Notes under the pieces: model-generated
The model's input: only the letters and a program-made list of their open reading frames with translations
Told to the model about the DNA's origin: nothing
Database searches by the model: none
Shown here: positions 46,320-56,949 of the stretch, one piece after another
How the letters are laid out: every line of letters starts with the position of its first letter
Position numbering within the stretch: position 1 is the first letter of the stretch
Origin: Parelaphostrongylus tenuis
Taxonomy: Eukaryota > Nematoda > Chromadorea > Rhabditida > Metastrongylidae
Assembly (NCBI GenBank): GCA_019055375.1
Contig: JAHQIW010006122.1
Location: 1-64,000, forward strand
Direction of reading: 5' to 3'
Length of the DNA stretch: 64,000 bases
Made by a program: the position numbers and the translations under genes

Positions 46320-49300
46320 TAAATCGCCGACCACGGGTCTTCCCTCCGTGAGGGATCACGCCGAGTTAGTCACGAGGGCACGTGGGCGCGTCTCCAGTTG
46401 GTGGACAGGGAACTACAGGTGAACCAAAGTGGTCAAGTGTACCAAAGGAGGTGGTGGATTCAGAGGATGAGCACCCTGCTTCTGCAGTGCCGATTTGACA
46501 AAACTCTATCCGTACGAGTCAACTCGACTAAAATCCTGTAATCAAGCGGCTGGGAAGTGCATGAGAGGCGGTTAGGAGTCGCCTCCAACAACTAAGCTCC
46601 TCATGCTCCTCCGAGAGAGACTGTAAGCTACTCATGAGTATTCAGCCCTACGTTTAGAGCCTAGCAAGCTACATGTTGGGCATCAACATGCTTAAATCAG
46701 CAATAAATAGGGGCCTCATTCTCTTGACCACGGAAGAACCCGCGAAAAGCAGCGATGGGTAAGACGAGTGCGGAGAGACTACTAAAATTTCAGAGCCTAA
46801 ACTAGGCTGCTAAATATGAAACGGACTAAAATAACGATATGCAGCTATAATGCAAGAGCACTTGCACAGGAATCCGCTTGTAGAAGATCTATTGATTCAA
46901 AAAAAGAATAAGGTACGGCGTAATTCTAGCTGAGACGAGAACACGCCACTCTTTTCACACTGTGTATGACACCTGAAAGGACTGTTTCTTGAACATGCTA
47001 TCGCAGAGATGTCGGCGGCGTTGGCGTCCTCGTCAAATCGAATTTGACCGTGAAAATCGATTCAGTTGAACAATATTGGACGAGTCCGCTTAAGACGATG
47101 TAGATTAATGCCGCCTTTAACCATCTTCGTTGCTTACGCACCAACATCAAGATATGGCGAAGATGAAGTCGAAGCGTCTCTATATGGATCTCGAGAAAAT
47201 CTCCAGAAAAGACCAAACGTTCTTCAAGGTCATTGCTTGAAGATTTTAGCGCAAAAATCGGACCCAGAAGAGCGTTTGAAAAACGTCATATTGGGGCCAG
47301 CGGACTAGAATAAAATGAACAGGGTGAGAGGTCATCTGAGTTTATCACGACGACCCAAACCGTCATTGGCAACTCAGAATTTGAAAAGCCTCACTCTGAA
47401 ACGGTGGACGTGGGAGTTTTCTCAGTGCGAGCACCATAACGTAGTAAACTGCATCTTGTAAACTGAATGCTTTGCCTGACCGATGTCGCTGTTGTTCCCA
47501 GTTCTACATGGGATCAGATCATCGCCTCCTTCGCGCAACGCTCAGTCTTTTGCGAGGAAGAGGAGAGAAAGGCCGCTGAACTTAAAAAACGAAGTCCCAG
47601 AACTACCACATAGTGAGATTTAATCAGATCATTGATCGGTTCTTGGGAAGATACCGTTGTCGACAACAATGACGAAGAATACAACGCGGTTAGTAGAATA
47701 TCACCATCTTGGCGCTATGAAAGCCGAGAGCCCTAAAGTCACAAAAGACGCTTGTCTCTTCGCAGACACTCGGGCTATGCGGCAACGTGGAATCGCACGA
47801 GCTACAGGCAGCCGAACGCTCACGTCCGCACTTGCGAAACGCGCAGTAGAAGCGATCAAAGAAAAACTCGGAGAGAGACGAGTAGCAGTTATGGCAGAAG
47901 CTGCAGAAGCTGGAAGAGTATTCGCAAATGCCCAGCGAGGCTTCGCCATATAAGACCAAGATGACCTTATCGGCTATAAGTCGCCCTCATTACGACCACT
48001 GCCATGCGGGCTCAACATTAACAGCATTTAAATTTGAGCGGTTGATTGGGAAAATACCGATGCACTTCACGCTACGGGACACTTAACTTCTAGGTGTATG
48101 GTTTCCATTTGTGACTAGTCCATATCCTCTTATCGTCATATAGATTGAAAGAAAATGAATCTCTCGTTCCAACGGACCTCGTTCCAAATTCGACATGCTC
48201 TATCGCCGGTAAAAAAAGTAGAGCAACACTACCTACACAGGATTAGAGCAGAACACCTGAAGAACCTCGCGTCTGTCCTCATCAACATCCTGGCTCGGTT
48301 CTCTACTCGCTACCTGTCAGAATGCAAGGTTTCCAATCAATGAAAAACCAGCAAACCATGGTGTTGTTTAAAAGGGAGATATTCACGACATAGGCTATTA
48401 TCGCCCAATCTGCTTGCTGCCCATTGTCTCTAAACTCTTCACTCGAGTCATCCTACGATTCGGACGCGACAAGTAGCCATATTCACCACGACACACACGA
48501 CTCCATTGAAGTCTCACGAGATTACAAATTACCGCTGTGGTCCCACATTCATCGATTTGAAAGAGCCTTTGATTCAGCGGAAACAGAAATGGTTATAGAG
48601 GCCTGTGGATAACCAAGGCCTCCCCACTCAGTACGTAATGATTCTTCGCGAGCTATATAAAGATTTCACGACCAAAATATCGCCATTCTGAAACAATGTT
48701 ACCATCTACGTAAAAGATTGGTTTGACAAGGCGATACAACTTCGTCAAAATCGTTCACTGCCGCCTTTCAAAATGTCATGCGAATATTAGAATGGGACGA
48801 TATGGGAGTGAGAATTGACGGTCGACAATTAAACCATCTCTGCTTTTGCTGATGATATCGTCCTCATAACACCAAGCATCAGCAAGCGGAACGAATGTTG
48901 CATTTCGACATCGCCTGTGGAAAGATTGGTCTTCAACTAATCTAGCGAATAACGATGTTCAATAAGGAACGGATGGGTTTTGAATGCCCCATTCACGCTC
49001 AACGGAACGAAAAATCTCCGAATTCGTCAGTTACGTCTATCTAGGTCGTGAAGTCAACATGTCGAACGACCTAGCTCCAGAACTGAGCGAAGGAGGAAAC
49101 GAGCAGCTTGGTGAACGTTTAGAGCATCGAAGATGTAGTGAAGAGGACAAGAACATCCGACTCCGTTCCCACCTTTTCGACTCGACGATTATCCCAGCCT
49201 TAACTATGCAGCAGAAACGTGTCGCTACGTAAGCAGGATAAAAGACGCTTGGCGTTATTGAGCGCGCGGTCGAAAGGTAGATCGAAGATCAAGAAGCCGT

Positions 49301-49610
49301 TCCACACGCCAGGATATCGAAAATTAGGTGAGCCGGACACGTAATGCGCATCAACGGCATCGTATCGACGAAGCCGTTACCGTCTGGATTCTTCAGGACA
49401 TCAAACGCTCAACAGGAAGATCACCGACCGATGGTCCCGATTTCTTCACGAAAGGCGTTGAAGAAAGATATGATGCTCAGCGAATCCCTAGAGAGGAGGA
49501 CCCAATGGGCTACTCTTGTTCAGCGATAGGGAAAAATGGAAGTGTTGCTGGTACCCGCTCGAGTCACTCGATAATCAACGGGAGACAGGTGATACAGGTG
49601 AAGTAATTAA
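46320..49610 (+). mobile_element. RTE retrotransposon, copy 4 (heavily frameshifted)
   Basis: Same layout as copy 1: leader 46320-46815, endonuclease (VGGVGVLVKSNLTVKIDS near 47020, FVAYAPTSRYGEDEVEA near 47130), linker region (open 47657-47953, RAVEAIKEKLGERRVAV), reverse transcriptase (HALSPVKK near 48190, WDDMGVRIDGRQLNHL near 48800) and C-terminus to 49610. A foldback-family fragment lies in it at 47975-48050. The catalytic FADD region reads CFC-stop-stop in frame. The 3' end and flank match copy 1. Confidence 0.8.
47975..48060 (-). mobile_element. TTTGAGCC foldback fragment nested in RTE copy 4
   Basis: GGCTATAAGTCGCCCTCATT, CGACCACTGCCATGCGGGCTCAA and AATTTGAGCGG match the reverse arm of the element at 4445-5169 (GGCTCTATAAGTTAGCCCTC..CCACTGACATGCGTGGCTCAA). 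It interrupts RTE coding sequence that resumes near 48130. Confidence 0.6.
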
Positions 49611-52000
49611 TTAGACTGAATAAGCTATCCTAGATTCAAATCTAGTTCGGGAATTTCTGCTTACAACAACGGTTTATAGCAAATCTTCTGTCTTACAAAA
49701 GGAAACGATTGCATTCAATGCAATTCCGACATTTTCGCCATTGGAAATCAACATTTCTTGAGCTATCGAATGATATGGAAACGTAGGTAAACTAGGAAAA
49801 AGTCTTCAAAATAGTTGAAAATCAGTTCTTCTTACAAGAATTGTGTTTATTTCTCATGAGAAAAGATATTCTATTTCTTTAGTGACTCAAGAAAGCACCA
49901 GCAACACTTCCATTTTTCCTATCGTGTCAAGAGTAGTCCAGTGGGTCTTCTTCGCTTTCGGAACTCATTGAGCATTATATCTGTCTTCTATGCCTTTCGT
50001 GAAGAAATCGAATCGACGGTTGGTATTTTCCTGTAGAGCGCTTGATATCCTATGGAGATCCAGTCGGTAACGGCTCTCGCCCATCGATTGTCGCTGAAGC
50101 GCATCACGTGCCCGGCCCACTTATTTACTAAAAGTACCTGTATAAAGTTCTCCTTCGTGATATTCTGTCTCTTTGCTTATAAGTGCCACTGACATCAACT
50201 TTACTTAGAAGGACCGATAATCTATTGTGCGATGTCCAAGTGACTGAAGAACTACTTTGAATTCAAACATAATCTTTCATTTCGCTCTTATAACGTCCTG
50301 AAAAATTTGCCAAAAATATGGTCAAAAGCCTTCTGCAGACTCAATCTGAGCAAACAGCTCAAATCGAGTGCAAAACATAATTTCACTTTTGCTGCTGTAG
50401 TAAATAAGGAGCTTTTTCAAAAACGTAGCACATTATTTAAGCTGTCAGAATTTGAGCTTTCGATTGATTATTGAAACTATTATAGAAAAGTTTCTGTCCA
50501 ATATGAGGGCTTCTAAAAATAGAGGATTAGCAGGGATACACGTTATCCCGAATGTGTTGGACAGAATGAAGACCACTACAATCAACATATCTACCAACAA
50601 GAAACAAGTTTCTACATTTGTAGCATCAAAATCGTTGCCTCGGGATTTGATGAGCTTTGAAATTATTTTTTGCATGTTTGATCATGTTTTTGTGTTTGCA
50701 ACCAAGGGCCGGAAAGCGTTTGAAGAAGTGGTGGTCGGTGGACGCGAGGTCCGGCGACTATAGAGGATGAAGCAACTTCGTAGCCCTCCAACTACCATTT
50801 CTTCAAGCGTCTCGACATCTTATTGCAGAGAAAACGCTCACCAACCAACAGGAGCGAAGAAAGCCCTTTCAAGAGTCCGTCGCATCCCGAAGCATCAATT
50901 GAAATGCAACAGAATCAACAAACTTACTTCTCAGTGGCTAATATGTGTTGATTGTAATGGATCCCTATTTTCACTGATGAAGATTTGTCTGAGCCTAGTT
51001 ATAATAATGTAAAATTTGCGGTCTAGAACTCCTGTTACTTTTCCACTGACCTCATGTCAGCCAGTCTGAAGCAACGTTCACCGATTTCGAGAACATTTCT
51101 GGAAGGGTTGGCTTCCGACCAGTTTCACAGACGATGTTCATAAAGAACGGATTGGTTTTGAATGCCTATTCATCTTAACAAAATCAATGTCGCCGAAAGG
51201 TTCAAATACGTGTGCTCAGTTTGCAAAGTCAAGTTGATGAACAACCTAGATTTAGAGCTGAGCAAGAGTAAGCGAGCCACATGGAAGAGCTTTGAGAACA
51301 TTGACGATGTAGAAAAATACAAAGAATCATCCACATAACCAACTTTCGACCAGCGATTACCGTTGCCTCCACAAATGTTTCAGAAGACTAGTCGTTACGT
51401 ACGCGGATGTAAGATCATTTGGAGTTATGAAATGCGAAAACGAAAGGGCGATGCAAAGAGTGTTTCCGTTTCTCTCAAATGGGAGAAGGGATCTCGAAAT
51501 CTGGCCTGTGGCAACTATCGGAAATTGAGTGCGCCGTTCTACACCCCAGGATGTCAGCGATCCTTAGGCTGGACACATATAACGTTGTGATGACAGCCGA
51601 TGGACGATAGACGTAAACCGGGAGAATCCTTTGAAATGTCTAACACACAATAAGAAGCACACCTGATACAGTCTAAATTCTTCACAAAAAACCTATAAGA
51701 AGTATATGATGCCCAAGTAATCCCTTCAATAAGGAGGACTTACTGAGGCTGGTTGACGTATTAGGAGAATATGGGAAGCTCCGCTCTATCACTCGACATT
51801 CAGCGAGGCAACAGATTATAGAGGTGATGGCATTCCACACAAAAAACGTCTTGCAATTCGCGGATTTATGACAAAATCGTATTGCAAGTGCAAGTGGAGA
51901 ATACTGTAGCGAAATTGTTCGTTGTTCAGCAATTCAACCAAACGACACGGAAGACTCAAAACACGAAACAGTTGTAAACGCAGTAGTTTGTTCTCTCGGA
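49610..52000 (+). repeat. Duplicated flank and debris block, second copy
   Basis: Counterpart of 11140-11260 joined to 11900-14330. It contains an inverted RTE fragment (49885-50130), unrecognised paired open stretches (50452-50763, 50767-51012), the very decayed RTE 3' part (51115-51830), and the beginning of a gene block (to 51990). The 11340-11860 segment of the first copy is missing. Confidence 0.7.
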
Positions 52001-52019
52001 ACGGCGAAACATAAGAAAT

Positions 52020-52145
52020 ACAATTTTATTTGGCCTACACCTGTATCGCTGTACCACCTGTCGTCCCGTTGATCGTCGAGTGACTCGAGGGGTACCAGCA
52101 ACTATTCCATTTTCCCTATCGCGTGCAAGAGTAGCCCAGGGGTCA
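52020..52145 (-). mobile_element. Short RTE 3'-end fragment at a duplication break
   Basis: Minus strand carries the RTE end (GGGCTACTCTTGCACGCGATAGGGAAAATGGAATAGTTGCTGG and TCACTCGACGATCAACGGGACGACAGGTG). It sits exactly where block E jumps from a position equivalent to 300 of block A to one equivalent to 1880, so the mariner part is missing in this block. Confidence 0.65.
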
Positions 52146-52486
52146 CGTCTGCTTATCATCACATCAACTGCATTTTTAAACATCGTCCACTGTGCTTCCC
52201 CATTTCTATACTTTAACGATTTGATCGTTAGAAAATATTCTCCTATCTCACTGCAGAATTTGATGCCTTCATGCAGCTGTTCAATCTAAGATCCAATCCT
52301 GACACGATTTTCTCCTACATTCTCATATTGGTGGATTTTTGGTAACATCTAATTACTTACTCTTGTTTCTCAAGCATACTAATAAAATTCTATAGATGTA
52401 CTCAATTTGGCTATCAGTTGACCACTCCGCTGAAACTTTTAATTTATGAGAGTGCTAAATGTGAGAGGCTAACAAAAACATTAAAT

Positions 52487-52880
52487 CTGATAAGGATATG
52501 ACATATTTTGAGCCATAGGTCTAGTGCTATATAGGCGCCTATTTCGTCCTATTGGGAGTCATCAGTAGCACCCTCCCTCGGTTCCGTCGATCCCTTGAGG
52601 GTGAAATAATCCTCTAAAGGAATCGACGACGATTGAAAACTAAGCACCCAAAGTAGGATGATGGTATAACTCGACTGCCGGTCCACCACAAAGTCAGGTA
52701 ATACCCATCATCCTACTTTGGGTGGTTAATTTTTACTCGGCGTCGATTCCTTTAGAGGATTATTTTACCTCAAGGGATCGACGGAGCCGAGGGAGGGTGC
52801 TACTGATGATCCCAATAGGACGAAATAGGCGCCTATATAGCACTAGACCTATGGCTCAAAATATGTCATATCCTTATCAG
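52487..52880. mobile_element. Near-perfect palindromic MITE
   Basis: Arms of about 190 bases: CTGATAAGGATATGACATATTTTGAGCC..CCTATATAGC, ACCCTCCCTCGG, TCGATCCCTTGAGG and CACCCAAAGTAGGATGATGG recur as reverse complement in the right half, with a short unpaired centre near 52665-52700. Flanked by a 7-bp direct repeat ATTAAAT (52480-52486 and 52881-52887), consistent with a target-site duplication. Non-coding. I do not recognise the superfamily. Confidence 0.85.
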
Positions 52881-53460
52881 ATTAAATCATTTTGAGCGGG
52901 TCTGTAAAAAAGCAGTTGATAGCAAAAACATTAAAGTTCACAAACACAGTTTTTGCTTAAAAAACTTGTTCCAAAAAAGTTTTGCAGTGAGAATCGTGCT
53001 TCGTTTTATCAATCAATATCTTTTTTTGGAAAGCTTTTTCCCAGAACTGCAGTTGTGATTCAGGCTCTTTGTCGATTGTCGCAGCATTAGAAATAAGAGG
53101 CGGGAGGCGAATATAGGCCGTGCAGTCTGAGAAATTGGCGCATTCACTGGAATTTTCTTCGACTTGTGGCTCCATTTTCATTCAAGATTTGACAAAGATT
53201 CTCTCCACCTCGATAACTGGTTTTTTGAGCATCGCAATAGCACAATCTGTCACATACGCTTATAAAGGTTTTGTTTTGAATTAAGCTAGTCAAAGATTCT
53301 TTTGAGCACTTGAAAAAACCAGAAAAAATCAAAGATCAGCCAGAGCGACATCACCCTCGTATAGGTGCCGAATGCCGAACTGTTGTTATCTCGTGGATGA
53401 TCTGACGCAAAAATGTAGACATTAGTCTTAGCTGAGTCGATAATACTTGCTCTATTATAG

Positions 53461-56400
53461 GAACATGACTATTCTTACAAACAAGGCAGGACCTTCAAGC
53501 GCTCCATTTCTAATTTTGTTGCTAATGGCAATCACAATCGTGTTTTGGATGTGGAGTGATCCCTGGAGGTCAAAGTAATGACAAGGAGTTGTTATGGAAC
53601 TACAAATATTCCCATACTCAGATGATTAAGAACTCTAATGAGAGTGAGCATGTCTAGCTCTGCGACATTGCTTAATTGTTGTCGCGGCCTGTGCTACCCA
53701 TAGGCAGGGTATTTAATTCTGATAAGATGTTTAAATGAGAAGAAAGATAAAACTGAGAATTTTATCATTGCGGCTACTTTTATGATTTAGCTAACACCAA
53801 GAGCTGGTAAATGAACTCTAATGGGCTAACGTTTCTGAGTCTTCGTTTTCTCGGAGCCCATTATTAAATTGGATTGTCCACCGTGATACGCCCCCGTTGT
53901 GGTCTTCGTTTTCGTTGTTGTGCAAGTCCAATTTTTTTCAAAGAAACATCACTCGAATTAGGAATTTCACTTAGAGATGTTATCCTACACAACATGACTG
54001 CCATACAAGTTTCCAGCGTTAGTTATCGGTTGATAGTAATTCAAATTATGACATGTCAGGACTTGACAAATTGTCTGAGCCTTTTTACAGTCGATGGCAT
54101 GTGGCTGTTATCGGTTATACCTTTCCTTCGAGTGCTTTATTAAGACCACGCTCAAATTTCAATAATTCTTTTCATTATTATTTGAGCCAACATGTCATGT
54201 GGTCTGGTAAAGGCTCTTGTACAGCCCGAGACACGTGTTTCGTGCTTACAGACTCATCAGCCGGGCAGAACCCCGTCGTCTGTCGATCTTTTCATAGTCA
54301 GTTCTCTCGGGAGCGTCACACTCCTTATATATAGTCATCGACGACCAACGCTTTACACTCTTTGTCAGGTGAAACATTCACCTAACACAGAGTGTTTTCG
54401 CACTCTCGATTACTAGCTGGCTGGTATTTTATCATATTATACCTTTCCTTCGAGTGCTTTATTAAAACCACGCTCAAATTTCAATAGATCCTTTCATTAG
54501 CAGCTAGTAATCGAGTGCGAAAACACTCTGTGTTAGGTGAATGTTTCACCTGACAAAGAGTGTAAAGCGTTGGTCGTCGATAACTATATATAAGGAGTGT
54601 GACGCTCCCCGAGAGAACTGACTATGAAAAGATCGACAGACGACGGGTTCTGCCGGGCTGATGAGTCTGTAAGGACGAAACACGTGTCTCGGGCTGTACA
54701 AGAGCCTTTACCAGACCACATGACATGTTGGCTCAAATAATAATGAAAGGATCTATTGAAATTTGAGCGTGGTCTTAATAAAGCACTCGAAGGAAAGGTA
54801 CAATATGATAAAATACCAGCCAGCTAGCAATCAAGTGCGAAAACACTCTGTGTTAGGTGAATGCTTCACCTGACAAAGAGTGTGAAGCGTTGGTCGTCGA
54901 TAACTATATATAAGAAGTGTGACGCTCCCGAGAGAACTGACTATGAAAAGATCGACAGACGACGGGTTCTGCCCGGCTGATGAGTCTGTAAGGACGAAAC
55001 ACGTGTCTCGGGCTGTACAAGAGCCTTTACCAGACCACATTACATGTTGGCTCAAATAATAATGAAAGGATCTGTTATCGGTTATTTGAGATATTCACCT
55101 TCAATCTGTTGTTCAAAAATATCATTTGAAGGCATTGATGTATTCTGATAGATTGCGAAATTTACATTAACCAACTACAAGCTAAACCTTGAGAAGGCTT
55201 GAAACAGTTCTGAGAATAGACTGGTGCTCTAAACGAGATTTCTAAAACAGCTGATTGAGAAACATTATTTATAAGAACAATTCTATATCAATGAACATTT
55301 CCGTGTGAGGTTTTCCACACGAACGGTGCTCCACTGGAAAACTGTCGACTTGGACGAAAACGAAAACGAATAATTGTGGATGACCGACACAAATTATCGG
55401 CTCTGAAGAAACAAAGACGTTGATGTTATCGGCCGAATAAAGTTTATTTTGAAATCACGTAGTATTAGCTAAATTATAAAAGAAAGTGTCACTGAATGAT
55501 ATTGACGGGGAGAGCAGGTTTCCGAAGTACTTACTAATTTAATTTACAACGCTTCACTGCAAAAACTATGAAATTTCGTTGCAGCAAGCACTAGGAACTT
55601 CAGTGCCAGATTTCCCAGCAACTTACCTATTATCGCGGTTTACACAGAGAACAACGAAGTCTCTGCCCTAATCCCTGGTATTGCAACTAGCAAAGGTGCT
55701 GTTCAGGCACTAGCACAACGTTTTGCAATGCAAACAGTAAGTTCCACAGCTTAGGCATTTCATTCTTTTTCATAAATTCTGAAAAAAGTAAAAGATGAGC
55801 CTCATCTTCCCACAAATCTTCAGCCTCCTGTAGTTTACTTCACTTGCAAAGCTTCATTCATGCCAAATGGAAATTATTTTCAATCCACTCTTCGAAATAG
55901 TGAGGAAGATTTACCTTTTAGGTCATCGATGTTCTCGAAATTGAAGGTCGCAGAGCACGCTTGCCTGATTTTGTGATCTCCAACATTATGGGTCAACTTC
56001 AAGTCAATACCACTTACGAACCATTGCTGTGTGAGAATGTGAAGACACCAGAGATTCCTCGTAAGTCTCCAGTGGTGGACATCCATTTAGCAAATTCCAA
56101 TCCGAACTATGAGGGGGAATTTAAAAAGCAGATTATGATTATTTTTTCTTGCAAAGAAATACATTTCCTACAAACTTTTTATAAAGTATCTCAGAGTTTG
56201 AGGGGAACTATCATGGAACCATAAAATCGAAATTTTTCGGACTGAGAATACCTTATCAAATGTTACCAATGTGTTAATAGGTGAAAGTTTGTAGGTATTG
56301 AAGAGTAAAAGAAAAGTATTGTTTAACAATGCTCTAATTTTTTCAGTTGTCTAATGCGCAGAAGAAGAAGTGTTACTAATTATAGTTTCTTGCAGAAAAT

Positions 56401-56739
56401 GATAAGAAAAGCTGTATTACCGTCGGTGGCACGGTGACGGGAATTTGCCCCGCAATGGCGGCTGGGGGGTGCCGAGGGTGCCGCCTGTTCTATGTCAGAA
56501 TGTTGCAACGGCTATCGACGAAAAACACTTGTCCCTTTCAGGAACTCTCACCGTTTGGACGACTTTTTTATTTGTACAATCTTGTTTTATAAAGAAAAAA
56601 TTCTAAGTAGACTACGAACATTATCATGGCTAATTGGTCGAGGTTGATGTGGCAAGATGTTGTGGACAGAGCGCTACGATTGTTAAGATCGGGTCCGTTT
56701 GGTTCGCATTTGTACACGGTAACGGTCACTGTCAACTGA
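53461..56739 (+). pseudogene. Secreted-protein family copy E, five exons, nearly intact
   Basis: Exons: 53461-53574, 55585-55736, 55922-56060, 56396-56552 and 56611-56739 (stop TGA 56737-56739), all GT/AG. Exon 2 (STRNFSARFPSNLPIIAVYT..ALAQRFAMQT), exon 3 (VIDVLEIEGRRARLPDFVIS..TTYEPLLCENV) and exon 5 (TTNIIMANWSRLMWQDVVDR..GSHLYTVTVTVN) are open and join in phase. Exon 1 has one extra T in the GTGTTTGG stretch just before the GCGV motif, and exon 4 shifts frame in the G-run after SCITVGGTVTGIC, recovering as LCQNVATAIDEKHLSLSGTL. Intron 1 holds a 953-bp foldback element. The AATAAA of the sister copies is AATATA here. Function unknown. Confidence 0.8.
54119..55071. mobile_element. Composite foldback element in intron 1 of copy E
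   Basis: Flanked by a 14-bp direct repeat CTGTTATCGGTTAT (54105-54118 and 55072-55085). It has one forward unit (54119-54440) and two reverse units (about 54500-54835 and 54836-55071), each with ATTATTTGAGCC, TCATGTGGTCTGGTAAAGGC, ACACGTGT(T)TCG, GCTTTACACTCTTTGTCAGG and the motif ACCTTTCCTTCGAGTGCTTTATTA. The two reverse units are almost identical, so part of the element was tandemly duplicated recently. Confidence 0.8.
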
Positions 56740-56949
56740 AACTAAAAGTGAACTTTGATATAACTAAGACAAACATTTTTATTTAGTCGATGTTCATTAT
56801 GACAGTACACTATCAATATACTAGCAATCATATGGGTGTTGAACAATCAGAGTGCAGCAGTAAGTTATGGCGAAATGCACAATGCGATGATTTTGTGCTT
56901 ACTACTTTATTTGAAAAGTAACTGAGAAGTTCCCACATGTATTATATAA

